This document shows, in pieces, positions 18,583 to 27,569 of a stretch of DNA of 64,000 bases. The notes below the pieces were generated by a model. The model had not been told where the DNA came from. It saw only the letters and a list, made by a program, of their open reading frames with translations, and ran no database searches. Every line of letters starts with the position of its first letter. Within the stretch, counting starts at the first letter, position 1. Position numbers and translations under genes: made by a program. This DNA comes from a virus, in IMG/VR virus record IMGVR_UViG_3300032086_004020, positions 1 through 64,000 of that record; one strand, 5' to 3'.

Positions 18583-19021
18583 ATTTATATATTAGTTTTC
18601 TGGTTGTGTCTATAAATTCTTGCCAAGTATTTTTATCAGAATTTTCGTTTAAAATTAATTCATGAATATCCCCCCAGGATTGTTTAATTTGTTTAGAAAA
18701 CGCAATTTGTTTGACTATGGGGATATTGTTGATCTTTTCTTGAAATTTATTTGAATCTATCATATCAGATTTTGGTTCGTGGTCAATCAATATCAATGGG
18801 CATTGATGATATTTCGTAAGTTTAATAATTTTTTCTAAGTGTTTAGTCTTATCGTTTGATATAATTAACTCCGGAATAAAACTACCCAAATATATTTGGT
18901 CTAAAGCAAATAGACATACTCTTAGTGTTTTAAAAAACTCTTCAAACTCTCTGTTGTCACTAGGTATCCATAGTATATTATTTATGATGTTTGTTTCTCT
19001 TGCTAGTAAACTAGAAATCAC
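18575..19021 (-). CDS. Hypothetical protein, possibly a partial GT-B fold
   Basis: A 148-aa protein starting with GTG in a GTGA overlap with the glycosyltransferase upstream, so it is translationally coupled. Alternating strands and helices (CLFALDQIYLGSFIPELIISND, CPLILIDHEP, IVKQIAFSKQI) resemble one Rossmann domain of a GT-B glycosyltransferase, but the UDP-binding ExxxxxxxE motif is absent. It could be an accessory to the GT4 gene immediately upstream. I do not recognise a family. Confidence 0.35.
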   Translation of the reverse strand: MISSLLARETNIINNILWIPSDNREFEEFFKTLRVCLFALDQIYLGSFIPELIISNDKTKHLEKIIKLTKYHQCPLILIDHEPKSDMIDSNKFQEKINNIPIVKQIAFSKQIKQSWGDIHELILNENSDKNTWQEFIDTTRKLIYKYE

Positions 19022-20082
19022 AATATATACCTGCTGAAATTTGTGTTGTCAAAAATATTTATGTCAATCTTGCTTATCTTTTTTTGTTTTTCTGATGCAG
19101 ATAAGGACACAGCTTTTCTCATTTGTGACTTAATAGATTGTATGTTTGGATTATTCCAAGTCTCATATATGTTAGATATATTATGTGTAGAATATTTACA
19201 TGCAGATAATATATTCTCCCTATCACTATCTACTAGAAAACCGTTGTCTTTTGTTACATAAGAAGAGTTTGCTGTTCCATTTGTAACTATACATAGCTTT
19301 TTATGTATCAGGGCTTCTATGCACGAAGCTGTAGTATATGATCCTTTTGAAACGTCTATATAACAATCACAATTATTAAATAATTGATGCATTTTATGTT
19401 CTTCCACATCTCCCACAACCACTACAGGTTCGTTTACAGCCTCACTGCTTTTCTTGGTTATGCGATACGCATTATACATTAAATTTTTAATTTCTGTTTC
19501 ATCATCCCCATTTGTTTTTATTATCAGTCTAGTATTATCCTCTTTGTCAAATTCCGTCATGTATGCTACTAGAAGAGATATTAGACTGTCTTTATCGTCA
19601 CTAGATGACATTGTGTAGAAATTAAATTCTTTATCTGTATCTAATTTTTTTTGGGTTTTTATATTGATGTCAAAGGGTTCAGGCAATACTTTAATCATTT
19701 TGACTACTCCAGATTCTCTCAATGATTTTTCTGCAAAATAAGAGTTTACCCATACTTCGTCCATCATATTTATTTTTTCTATCCAGCCTGTATGCCTTAG
19801 GTTTCTAGAGATTATTTTTGGAACACATATATTGATACCAAATCTGGCATTGTATTCATAATAATCAGGCATGGTATCCTGTATTACTGCGTCGTAGTAA
19901 TCACTTTTATTGAGTTCATTTTCTAGTATTTTACCTTGTATGCCAAATGTTTTTGTTTGTAAATACAAAGGCCTAACAGATAATTTTATATTTTTTACAT
20001 GTTGTAATGCTGAAATATATCTTCTAGAAGAGTGCCCTAGAGCAGAATCCTCTCTATAATGACCTAGATATAAAATATTCAC
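19018..20082 (-). CDS. GT4-type glycosyltransferase, 354 aa
   Basis: GT-B glycosyltransferase. The N-terminus has MNILYLGHYREDSALGHSSRRY, the typical first strand and nucleotide-sugar loop, and the linker has WVNSYFAEKSLRESGV and a proline-rich strand (KVLPEPFDI). The C-terminal domain has VVVGDVEEHKMHQLFNNCDCYIDVS and then SCIEALIHKKLCIVTNGTANSSYV, the nucleotide-binding region of GT4 enzymes. It would transfer a sugar from a nucleotide donor to a glycan or lipid acceptor in the cytoplasm. The start is GTG, in a GTGA overlap with the zinc-ribbon glycosyltransferase; no separate ribosome-binding site is visible, so coupling is likely. Acceptor and sugar are unknown. Confidence 0.7.
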   Translation of the reverse strand: MNILYLGHYREDSALGHSSRRYISALQHVKNIKLSVRPLYLQTKTFGIQGKILENELNKSDYYDAVIQDTMPDYYEYNARFGINICVPKIISRNLRHTGWIEKINMMDEVWVNSYFAEKSLRESGVVKMIKVLPEPFDINIKTQKKLDTDKEFNFYTMSSSDDKDSLISLLVAYMTEFDKEDNTRLIIKTNGDDETEIKNLMYNAYRITKKSSEAVNEPVVVVGDVEEHKMHQLFNNCDCYIDVSKGSYTTASCIEALIHKKLCIVTNGTANSSYVTKDNGFLVDSDRENILSACKYSTHNISNIYETWNNPNIQSIKSQMRKAVSLSASEKQKKISKIDINIFDNTNFSRYIL

Positions 20083-21713
20083 GAGTAATCTACTATATAT
20101 TTAAGACCATCTGGAACTGGCGTTTTACCAGATCTGACTGATTCCCATAAGGTTTGATTATTCATGCTGTCTTCTAAAATCTTCATAGCTTGTTGAAAAG
20201 TAAACGGAGTAATATTTGTTCCATCTTGCTGATACCCTAAGTCTAAATTCCTAATTAATTGTTGAGCAGAAGCAGTTTTCATCATGTGTGGGTTTTTAAT
20301 GATATTTTCTACTATAAATTGTATTATTCTTCTGTGACTACCTAAAGGAGGTACTTTAATGTCATGTCTAGTTATTCTTTCTGCTGTTTCCCACTTGCCT
20401 TGTAGTCCTGTAAGTTTTATATTGTCAAAAATATTTTCGAAAGATTTTGCTGTTTTGTCCCAGTCATATTCCTTGATGCTTTTTTCTCTAACGGATTCCG
20501 CTAGTTTCATGCGATCAATAAAACCCAGCCCATTTATTTCTTTGTATTTATCTATTAAAATATCACAACACTTTTTATCATCAGGATACACTCTGTCTGC
20601 ACCTGTTTCTAATTCTCTAAAGCTACAGCTCAAAGGGACAATATCTGCACCTATAGCCCTACCTATCTCTGCCATAGCTCCATGGTCTATAGTAACTACA
20701 GGAACTCCGCATGCAGCTGCTTCTACAGGAGGAATACCAAACCCTTCGCAGATAGCATATTGTATATATACGTCAAAAGCATTAAATATATTAGCAAGCT
20801 CTGGTTCTGATATTCCGTTAGCAACACTGCAGAAACCCGCTGAGTTTTTTTTGCAATGAGGGCAAGCTATTGGTGATTCAGAATATGTTCCAGAAAAGTT
20901 TTTGTGACATTGTGAACACTTGTAAGAGAAGTATACTAAATTCTCAGCACCATGCTCAATAAGTAAAGAAGGTAGATCCCAACCGTTCATATCAGGATAG
21001 CTGGTATGTAAATATAGTTTAGCATTAGGTACAACCTTGGCAACATTTTTAATAATTTTAATTAGATTAGGTATCAATTTGCGTTTTTGATTACGCATCA
21101 CAGAACCTATGATAAAATCATTAGGATTAAGTCCTAATTGCAATTTAATGTTATCCTTGCTCTGACTGCTTATCTTAAATGTATCGATGTTTACTGCATC
21201 ATTTACTGGCTCTACTAGATTCATAGGAATCTGTGTAGACCTTAAGTAGTCTATGCCCCATTGGGTGTGTCCAGAAACCGTATCGGCATTAGAAAAAGTT
21301 TGTAGCCATTCTTTTTTTTGTGGCGCAGAGTCTATTGTTGGTGCTATCATCCAATGGTAAAAAGGTCTATATGGAGAATTTTCTGGAAAATTCAACATCC
21401 AATAATCTCTGACATCAAAAACAATATCTGGTTTGAAGTCTTGCACAGCAGTCTCAAAAGCCCAAGACCCAAATGCATGGTGCGGTTTGCTGGCGTATGT
21501 CTTAAGCAACTCTTGATCGCTTTTGGGAGGCACAACAGGATATAATTTCCATGAGACATTATTTTTCATATCAGGGGTTCTGTACGCAGACAGTTCAGCA
21601 ATTTCGTACTTGCCTGTTGCGTACAGTCTGGAAAGAACATTTCTAGTATAATTACCAAAGCCTGAGTCAATGTGACTAGACTCTGCACACATAAATATTC
21701 TTTTTTTGCCCAT
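20079..21713 (-). CDS. GT4-type glycosyltransferase with internal zinc ribbon, 544 aa
   Basis: The first domain begins IFMCAESSHIDSGFGNYTR, a GT4 N-terminal signature. The second domain has the EX7E nucleotide-sugar motif (E323, E331 in CEGFGIPPVEAA). Between them, at residues 266-287, a zinc ribbon is inserted: C266, C269, C284, C287 in CSQC and CPHC. The last 110 residues are an extra helical tail. Insertion of a zinc ribbon inside the GT-B fold is unusual and may bind an acceptor or a nucleic acid. The start ATG at 21713 has AGGA upstream. It heads the first glycosyltransferase cluster, which also holds an NTP-transferase-like and a methyltransferase-like gene. Confidence 0.75.
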   Translation of the reverse strand: MGKKRIFMCAESSHIDSGFGNYTRNVLSRLYATGKYEIAELSAYRTPDMKNNVSWKLYPVVPPKSDQELLKTYASKPHHAFGSWAFETAVQDFKPDIVFDVRDYWMLNFPENSPYRPFYHWMIAPTIDSAPQKKEWLQTFSNADTVSGHTQWGIDYLRSTQIPMNLVEPVNDAVNIDTFKISSQSKDNIKLQLGLNPNDFIIGSVMRNQKRKLIPNLIKIIKNVAKVVPNAKLYLHTSYPDMNGWDLPSLLIEHGAENLVYFSYKCSQCHKNFSGTYSESPIACPHCKKNSAGFCSVANGISEPELANIFNAFDVYIQYAICEGFGIPPVEAAACGVPVVTIDHGAMAEIGRAIGADIVPLSCSFRELETGADRVYPDDKKCCDILIDKYKEINGLGFIDRMKLAESVREKSIKEYDWDKTAKSFENIFDNIKLTGLQGKWETAERITRHDIKVPPLGSHRRIIQFIVENIIKNPHMMKTASAQQLIRNLDLGYQQDGTNITPFTFQQAMKILEDSMNNQTLWESVRSGKTPVPDGLKYIVDYS

Positions 21714-21738
21714 GATAATTCCTGAAGTTATTTAAAAA

Positions 21739-22128
21739 CTAAAATGCTAGAGATTCTTTGTCAGACTGACTTTTCTTACTAGCATTTCTAGTAATTTTAG
21801 CAAAGTTGCTGACACGAATCTTCATAGTGGATTGCTTGATCTTTTCTCCGGACTCTAGCTCTTTTTCCCAGCTGTCTTTCCTTAAAGAACCTTCAAGCAT
21901 GACCAGATCTCCTTTGCGAAAAGACGATCCGATATTTTCTGCACCAGTATCCCATGCTTCACAAGGGACAAATGTTGTGACCTGATCGGTCTTACCATCA
22001 GCCTTGGTATACTCCCTAGACACCGCTACTGTAAAGTTAACCACAGATGTAGATTTGCCGTTAGAAGTATTAATATTACGCAATTCTGGATCTCTAGCTA
22101 AATTTCCCTTCAATAAAACTAAATTCAT
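21739..22128 (-). CDS. ssb: Single-stranded DNA-binding protein
   Basis: An OB-fold SSB of 129 aa. MNLVLLKGNLARDPELR, VVNFTVAVSREYT, FVPCEAWDTGAENI and FRKGDLVMLEGSLRKDSW are the consecutive strands of bacterial-type SSB. The tail is short and ends DKESLAF, a weak form of the acidic Phe-ending tip that recruits partner proteins. It would protect single strands during replication and recombination. I chose the ATG at 22128 because AAAGGAG lies just upstream and the first SSB strand starts there; a longer reading adds 11 residues that belong to no SSB. A near-consensus promoter lies at 22168-22195. Confidence 0.93.
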   Translation of the reverse strand: MNLVLLKGNLARDPELRNINTSNGKSTSVVNFTVAVSREYTKADGKTDQVTTFVPCEAWDTGAENIGSSFRKGDLVMLEGSLRKDSWEKELESGEKIKQSTMKIRVSNFAKITRNASKKSQSDKESLAF

Positions 22129-22167
22129 AGTTTCTCCTTTTTCAAAAATAAAGTAACACAATAAGCT

Positions 22168-22195
22168 ATTATATCAAACATAGATATAATGTCAA
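22168..22195 (-). promoter_or_regulatory. Sigma-70-type promoter for ssb
   Basis: On the minus strand, TTGACA (22190-22195) and TATAAT (22168-22173) are separated by 16 bases. Both hexamers match the sigma-70 consensus exactly. The promoter sits two bases beyond the dnaE C-half stop and 40 bases before the ssb ATG. It should give strong, host-polymerase-driven transcription of ssb independently of the polymerase genes upstream. Confidence 0.8.
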
Positions 22196-22196
22196 G

Positions 22197-23774
22197 CTAC
22201 ACTTGCCATACCTTTTTTATTATCATTCCGTCTTTCTTCTTGGACTGTTCTAGTTTCATCACAGCCGTATTGTCAATAGACAAAAGGTTTTTAAAGGTTT
22301 TGAATTCTTCTGGGAAGATGACAGCATCCAAAGAACCTGTGCTATCTGTAACTTTTACAAATGCCATTTCTTGTCCTGGATTTGCTCCTCTTTTTGTTTT
22401 AATAATATTAACATCTTTTATTTCTATACCAATCATTATATTATTAGATGCTATTTTAGATTCTTTAAGTGTTCTGCAATCTGTGTTAACAAAATTTAGA
22501 TCACATTCGTCAATCTTAGAGCAAGATACAGCGATCCCTAGTAGTTGGTTTTCTGTGTCTGCTATCCAAGGTATAGTGTCTGACAGGCTATATGCTGGTT
22601 TTTTAACAGAACTCAATATTGACTCTACCGACTTTTTTCTTCTGGCATTAACTTTGGTCAGAACGCCTTCAATACATTGAGTAATATTCTTATATCCTGC
22701 TATATTAGTGATTACAAATTCTTTTTCTTTTTTGGTTAAGTTTGTTATTGCATCAAAATCAAATAACATTCGTTTTCTATCTACCTTAAAATAATCAAAG
22801 CATCCTACGGATATCATATTTTTTGCAGCCGTTTTGTTTATGTTGTCTAAAACTATAAATAGTATCTGTAGATATGAAGCGTCTTTTATATCTATTTTAA
22901 TTTCTTGTAGTTTGTTAAATACTGAAGCGCCAACCCCCTTAATGTTGGTCAGTCCAAAGTATATACATTTATCTTTTAATACAAAGTCTTTATTTAATAA
23001 TTTAAAATTAGGATTACAAACCTCAATAGCCATTTCTCTACAATTGCTGACTAATTCATATATTTCTCTTAAAGGATCTATCTTATCTTTGGCAAACTTT
23101 AAATACGATACAAAAAATCTAGAAGGGAAATGAGCTTTGACATATGCAGATAGGTAAGCATTCATAGCATAGCTGACGGCATGGCTTTTATTAAAACTAT
23201 ATCTTTGACTTTTTTCAATCCACCCAAAGATTTCTTCAGCTTCTTCTTCATTGACAATGTTTGCTTCCTTAGCACCATCAATAAACTGCTTTTTAACTTG
23301 AGCCATTAGGTCGGCTTTTTTCTTACCAATAGCTTTACGAAGAACATCAGCATCCTGCAAATTAAAGCCTGCTATTTTCTGAGCGATTTGCATAGCTTGT
23401 TCTTGATAAATCATTTCTCCATATGTAGACGACAGTATATCTTTTAAACTATCATGATAATGATCTACAGTTTCTAGGCCGTTCTTTTTATCTATGTAAT
23501 GATTAGAGACATTCTTACCGTCTCGATAAGCCTCTAAACATCCTGGGCGTAGAATAGATATAAGAGCAGAAAGCTGTTCTATATTTTGTGGTTTGAGTTT
23601 TTTAGACATAGTTTGACCAAGTCTAGACTCTAGCTGAAAACAACCTTTTGTATTGCCTTCTCCAATTAAATGCCAAGTGGTTTTACAGTCTAGATCTAAA
23701 TTCTCAAGAGTAAGGTCTAAATCTATCTTACCTTCGTGTTTTTTAAATCTACAATCACATCTTCTTTTATTCAT
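22197..23774 (-). CDS. dnaE: DNA polymerase III alpha subunit, C-terminal half
   Basis: The 525-aa product covers the remainder of DnaE from the fingers on. It has FQLESR, the LRPG loop, MIYQEQAMQIAQ, LRKAIGKKK, SFNKSHAVSYAMNAYL, the tandem HhH region (GLTNIKGVGASVFNKL) and a C-terminal OB fold. The first residues align with the loop in E. coli DnaE just after the third catalytic Asp, so nothing appears to be lost between the two halves. The catalytic aspartates lie in the other half (24687-26537), and the two products must assemble. I choose the ATG at 23774, which overlaps the exonuclease gene by 8 bases; its ribosome-binding site is weak, implying coupled translation. No intein motif is present. 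Confidence 0.85.
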   Translation of the reverse strand: MNKRRCDCRFKKHEGKIDLDLTLENLDLDCKTTWHLIGEGNTKGCFQLESRLGQTMSKKLKPQNIEQLSALISILRPGCLEAYRDGKNVSNHYIDKKNGLETVDHYHDSLKDILSSTYGEMIYQEQAMQIAQKIAGFNLQDADVLRKAIGKKKADLMAQVKKQFIDGAKEANIVNEEEAEEIFGWIEKSQRYSFNKSHAVSYAMNAYLSAYVKAHFPSRFFVSYLKFAKDKIDPLREIYELVSNCREMAIEVCNPNFKLLNKDFVLKDKCIYFGLTNIKGVGASVFNKLQEIKIDIKDASYLQILFIVLDNINKTAAKNMISVGCFDYFKVDRKRMLFDFDAITNLTKKEKEFVITNIAGYKNITQCIEGVLTKVNARRKKSVESILSSVKKPAYSLSDTIPWIADTENQLLGIAVSCSKIDECDLNFVNTDCRTLKESKIASNNIMIGIEIKDVNIIKTKRGANPGQEMAFVKVTDSTGSLDAVIFPEEFKTFKNLLSIDNTAVMKLEQSKKKDGMIIKKVWQV

Positions 23775-24510
23775 CTTTAAAACAATTCTTAAACTGTATC
23801 CTTTGTGCAAGGTTTTTATGTAATTTCAAAAATCTGATTAGTATATTGGCACAATCCGTAACATCTTTGAATGCGTCGTGAGCATTAGAAGAATCTATTC
23901 CCATGTAAGTCCTAATAGAATCTAATGAAATAGATTTGATTTCTGGAACATACATCAGCCATAAGCCTATAACATACATTAGATCAATCCTATCTCTAGG
24001 ATGAAATATAGATGAACTTTTTTCTTTTGCATCAAAATTGTCATACGTTTCACTCAATCTGTCTACAATCTTCATATCAAACTTATTAATATTATATCCA
24101 CAGGCTATAGGTGCGGTAAATTTACTTTTTTTACTTTTGCCAGACCCTACTAAGTGATAGTTGTCTAGATACCCTATAAATTGTTGCCAAGAGTGTTTTT
24201 GCTCTGGATATTTCAGCCATTCATTAAGAATTTGACTCTTATCAACACCCTTAACTTTCCCGTGCCAATCTAAAATATCAGAATCGGTGTAAGGATGATT
24301 ATCTATTGTGACAGCCTTGGACTTCTCTTGCAATTCAAAATCAGCTAACTTAATAGGCTTAAGGTTTATATTAAATTCAGAGTCCTTGACTATCTCCAAC
24401 CTGTAGGGGTCAACCATAACGGCGGCTAGTTGAACAGGACTACACTCGTTAGGATTGGCCCCATCGGTTTCAAAATCAAATACACATATCTTATTCTTGT
24501 TTATGTTCAT
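23767..24510 (-). CDS. DEDDh 3'-5' exonuclease (DnaQ-like)
   Basis: The 247-aa protein has ExoI DFETDG (D12, E14), ExoII in FMAY-type position as CGYNINKFDMKIV, and ExoIII HDAFKDVTD (H211, D216). This is the DEDDh family used for proofreading (epsilon) or strand resection. It is longer than a minimal epsilon domain because of an insert around residues 60-115. The gene lies between the two dnaE halves, overlapping the 64-aa gene upstream by 20 bases and the dnaE C-half downstream by 8 bases. A proofreading role for the split polymerase is therefore a strong inference. No clamp-binding motif is obvious. Confidence 0.85.
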   Translation of the reverse strand: MNINKNKICVFDFETDGANPNECSPVQLAAVMVDPYRLEIVKDSEFNINLKPIKLADFELQEKSKAVTIDNHPYTDSDILDWHGKVKGVDKSQILNEWLKYPEQKHSWQQFIGYLDNYHLVGSGKSKKSKFTAPIACGYNINKFDMKIVDRLSETYDNFDAKEKSSSIFHPRDRIDLMYVIGLWLMYVPEIKSISLDSIRTYMGIDSSNAHDAFKDVTDCANILIRFLKLHKNLAQRIQFKNCFKDE

Positions 24511-24685
24511 CTTCTATAGTTTCTACTTCCTTATTTCCATCGATAATTAAATCCTTGTCACCATCAAGAATTGCTGCATTTCTTTTTAGCTTACAGCAAC
24601 TAATCTTTTGAGGCTGAACTTTTACACACTCTTTACCATCATGTAAAAACTTAGCGCCAATACTTAACCTACCGAACTTAGTCAT
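24491..24685 (-). CDS. Small conserved phage protein, 64 aa
   Basis: The gene has a good AAGGAG ribosome-binding site before the ATG at 24685. The first 45 residues form a compact beta-type unit (FGRLSIGAKFLHDGKECVKV, then two Cys in ISCCKL). The tail is acidic (EVETIEDEHKQE). Similar small one-domain proteins occur in many tailed-phage replication regions without known function. It lies directly after the dnaE N-half and overlaps the exonuclease gene by 20 bases, so it is part of the interrupted polymerase operon. Confidence 0.55.
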   Translation of the reverse strand: MTKFGRLSIGAKFLHDGKECVKVQPQKISCCKLKRNAAILDGDKDLIIDGNKEVETIEDEHKQE

Positions 24686-24686
24686 A

Positions 24687-26537
24687 TCATACTCCTTGTA
24701 ATAGTGATTGTACGCCCATCATTTTATCTAACAGGCCGATACCTAATATATCAAACTTTACTACACCAATAGACTCCAGGTCATTCATCTCTAACCCTGC
24801 GATATTCTTTTTTGTTTTGGTGTCATAGATCATTGGACAGATTGAGGATAGGCTACTTTGTGATATCGCTATACCCGCTGCGTGTTTAGACTGATTACAT
24901 TTAGTTCCTTCTAGTCTAATAGCCTGCTCAAATCTTTTTGCAAGTGGGCCGACTAATTTATCGTCTTTTAAATGACACCAATCTTTAAGGGGTTTTGGGT
25001 TGTTTTCTAAAGCCCACTTAATTATAGAAGCGTCTTTCATTTCCTGTAATTCGTCTGCGATCTTAGCTTCGTCTGGTATATGCTTTGTGATTTGATTCAT
25101 TTCTTCAAAAGAAATATTGCTATAAACCCTCAACACCTCCTTGAGTGAACCTCTACCCTTTAGGGTGTTATATGTAATCATTTGGGAAACCTTGTCTTGA
25201 CCATATGTATCTTTAATATAATCAATGATGTTTTCTCTTTGATCCATAGGTACGTCTACATCGATATCTGGCATGGATACTCTACCGCCAGTATTCCTGC
25301 CAGCATTGTAAAATCTTTCAAAAATTAAGTCATATTTAATAGGATCTATAGCGGTAATACCAATAAGATAGGAAACCAGACATCCAGCAGCACTACCTCT
25401 TCCTGGTCCAGGTAGCCACTTCTGTTTACGGACATGATCAACAATATCCTGTACAATCAAGAAGTAGCTAGACAAATCTGCTCCTTGTAGTACGTCTAAC
25501 TCGTATTTAATTCTGTCCACATATTGAGAATGCAATTCTTTGTCTACATTATTGACTATTTTGTTTTTCCAGCCATCTCTACAAAGCTGTCTCAGGTATT
25601 GGGCTGGATCGTATCCTTCTGGACACTTAAAGTCTGGAAGGTTAGGTGTTTCTAAAATATCATAGTCTTCACACATACTGTCTACTAGATTAGTATTATC
25701 TATTTCGTCTTCTGTGTTTACTTCATTCATTTCTTCATGAGACAACAGGTGATAGCTGTCAGACTTGAAAAAAGAATCTAAACCAAAACTTTCTCCGGTA
25801 GAGAGCTTACTAGCTACTTGAGGTAAAGTCATTTTGAGATTACTACACAGTAAAATCCTTTGGTCTACGGCGTCATATCGTTCACAATAATGAGAATCTA
25901 TACTAGATATTTTAGGTATCTTGTTTAAGTTACAAATATCTCTTAGTTTTTTGCCAATAATTTGTTGATATTCATTCTCTTGGTCCATTAGTTGAACTTC
26001 AACAAAAAAATTATCTTTACCAAAAATTTCGGATAATTCGCCCACCTCTTTCTCTATCTGTGAGTCTGAAACAAACTTCTCCTCTTTATATATTTTATTA
26101 GCCAAATAAGAACCAGGATGTCCACTCATGCCAATAATATTGCCTTGAGATAACCTATCTTTTAATTTCGCTATATCTAATCTAGGTTTGTAATAATAGT
26201 TATCTGGCCTATTTGATTCTGACACTATTTCAATTAAATTCTTCCAACCAGCTAGATTTTTAGACAACAGAAGCATGTGTGATAATTTTCTGTTTTCTTT
26301 AGATTGTATATTACTGTCTTGATCTGATATATACAATTCAACGCCAAGGATAGGTTTGATTTTGTTGTGTTTCATAGTTTGGAAAAAATTGATACACCCA
26401 GAGATGGATCCATGATCGGTAACAGCACAACTGGTCATATTTAATTTATGACATCTTTTAGCAACATCCTCTGGCTTAGAAAGACCATCCAATAAAGAGT
26501 AATGCGTATGCAAATGCAAAGGCGTATAGTGTTTCAT
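24687..26537 (-). CDS. dnaE: DNA polymerase III alpha subunit, N-terminal half (PHP and palm)
   Basis: The 616 aa begin with a PHP domain whose metal ligands look intact: HLHTH (H8, H10), TDHG (D41, H42), GVE (E67), SGHPG and SIDSHYC. The polymerase part has PGPGRGSAAG (residues 376-385), the catalytic PDIDVD (D424, D426), SKHAAGIAIS and the third aspartate D596 in VKFDILG. The reading frame stops 20 residues later, at the palm/fingers border, and the rest of the enzyme is encoded at 22197-23774. No intein N-terminal Cys block follows. The ATG directly follows the stop of the RecB-like nuclease gene. All three catalytic Asp residues are in this half. Confidence 0.9.
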   Translation of the reverse strand: MKHYTPLHLHTHYSLLDGLSKPEDVAKRCHKLNMTSCAVTDHGSISGCINFFQTMKHNKIKPILGVELYISDQDSNIQSKENRKLSHMLLLSKNLAGWKNLIEIVSESNRPDNYYYKPRLDIAKLKDRLSQGNIIGMSGHPGSYLANKIYKEEKFVSDSQIEKEVGELSEIFGKDNFFVEVQLMDQENEYQQIIGKKLRDICNLNKIPKISSIDSHYCERYDAVDQRILLCSNLKMTLPQVASKLSTGESFGLDSFFKSDSYHLLSHEEMNEVNTEDEIDNTNLVDSMCEDYDILETPNLPDFKCPEGYDPAQYLRQLCRDGWKNKIVNNVDKELHSQYVDRIKYELDVLQGADLSSYFLIVQDIVDHVRKQKWLPGPGRGSAAGCLVSYLIGITAIDPIKYDLIFERFYNAGRNTGGRVSMPDIDVDVPMDQRENIIDYIKDTYGQDKVSQMITYNTLKGRGSLKEVLRVYSNISFEEMNQITKHIPDEAKIADELQEMKDASIIKWALENNPKPLKDWCHLKDDKLVGPLAKRFEQAIRLEGTKCNQSKHAAGIAISQSSLSSICPMIYDTKTKKNIAGLEMNDLESIGVVKFDILGIGLLDKMMGVQSLLQGV

Positions 26538-27569
26538 TCAATCAGTACTTCCAGGAGCTTGGTAATATCCTACATGATAGCCGGGTACAGTGTACTCGTC
26601 AACCACAGAATCTATTCCATTCATTTCTACATCATGTTTTACTTGTTCACACATAGTCATAAATTCTCCTTGTTCACACAACTTACCTTCACGATATTCA
26701 ATCATTGGGGTTACATTTGTGCCATTAAAAGAATTTTTACCATAATGACATAACTTTTTACATTTCCAGCTTTTGCTTAACTGTGGTTTTTTACATTTTT
26801 TAATTTTTTCAAATTTTGTCCTAAGCAAATTTTCTGTTGCTATAATGTCTGACTTATCAAAAGTCATACTAAAAGGACCACCATCATTAATAAAATATAT
26901 TGTTACAATACAGTGTTTAATTTCAGGATATAGTTTTTGTGCAGCATAGAAGTAGATCATAAGTTGGGGATCTTTTTCTAGTTTTTCTTGTGTCTTCTCT
27001 TCTCCTGTAGCCCAGTTAAGCCTACGTCCAGTTTTCCAATCAATAATCTCTAAGGTGTCTTCATTAACCCTAGTAATTAAATCTATTGTACCTTTCATAG
27101 CTAGGTTACCTTTAAGGTCACCATAATCATATTTAGCCCATGGTTTGTCTATAGTAATATCAAACTGCTGTTCAGGATAAAGAATGTCTCTGTTTCTAGG
27201 ATCAAACATACCATCAGCATATGTGATGGCTTTGTGGGCCCATTTAAAACAATCTTTTTTGTCTTTTTCAGACCATTCATGATGGTCAAAATTAGATGTA
27301 TAGTAATCATATACTTGTGTACTTAATTCAGTCAGATCGTAATCGTTTACATCAACTTCACCCACAATATCATCTGTAAAAGTTTTTTCTCCTTTTTGTT
27401 TAGTGAACTGTACAAAAGCTAATATTTCTAATATCTTGTGGACTATAGTGCCTTTATCTGCTTTTTTATTAGAAGGAGACCTATAGCCTAAAACATAATC
27501 AAAAAAGTATTGTTGTTCACACATACAATGGGTATTATATGATGAGCTGCGGAAATAAGTAATTATCAT
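26538..27569 (-). CDS. PD-(D/E)XK nuclease, Cas4/RecB type
   Basis: The 343-aa protein carries the ordered motifs of the PDDEXK_1 family: YFRSSSYNTHCMCEQQYFFDY at the start (with Cys), GTIVHKILE, MKGTIDLIT, LEIIDWKTG (the D-x-K core) and a QLMIYFYA helix. A Cys group near residue 270 (KSWKCKKLC) with the N-terminal cysteines could hold an iron-sulfur or zinc site, as in Cas4/AddB proteins. The likely role is DNA-end processing in replication or recombination. The next gene, dnaE N-half, begins directly at its stop; the dNMP kinase gene upstream overlaps by one base. Confidence 0.8.
   Translation of the reverse strand: MIITYFRSSSYNTHCMCEQQYFFDYVLGYRSPSNKKADKGTIVHKILEILAFVQFTKQKGEKTFTDDIVGEVDVNDYDLTELSTQVYDYYTSNFDHHEWSEKDKKDCFKWAHKAITYADGMFDPRNRDILYPEQQFDITIDKPWAKYDYGDLKGNLAMKGTIDLITRVNEDTLEIIDWKTGRRLNWATGEEKTQEKLEKDPQLMIYFYAAQKLYPEIKHCIVTIYFINDGGPFSMTFDKSDIIATENLLRTKFEKIKKCKKPQLSKSWKCKKLCHYGKNSFNGTNVTPMIEYREGKLCEQGEFMTMCEQVKHDVEMNGIDSVVDEYTVPGYHVGYYQAPGSTD

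Noticed and set aside
23700-24760. Split intein or group I intron at the dnaE break
   Set aside because: No Cys-led intein N-block at the end of the N-half, no intein C-block (HN-C/S/T) at the start of the C-half, and two ordinary genes with overlaps and a ribosome-binding site lie between; no intron core was recognised by eye.
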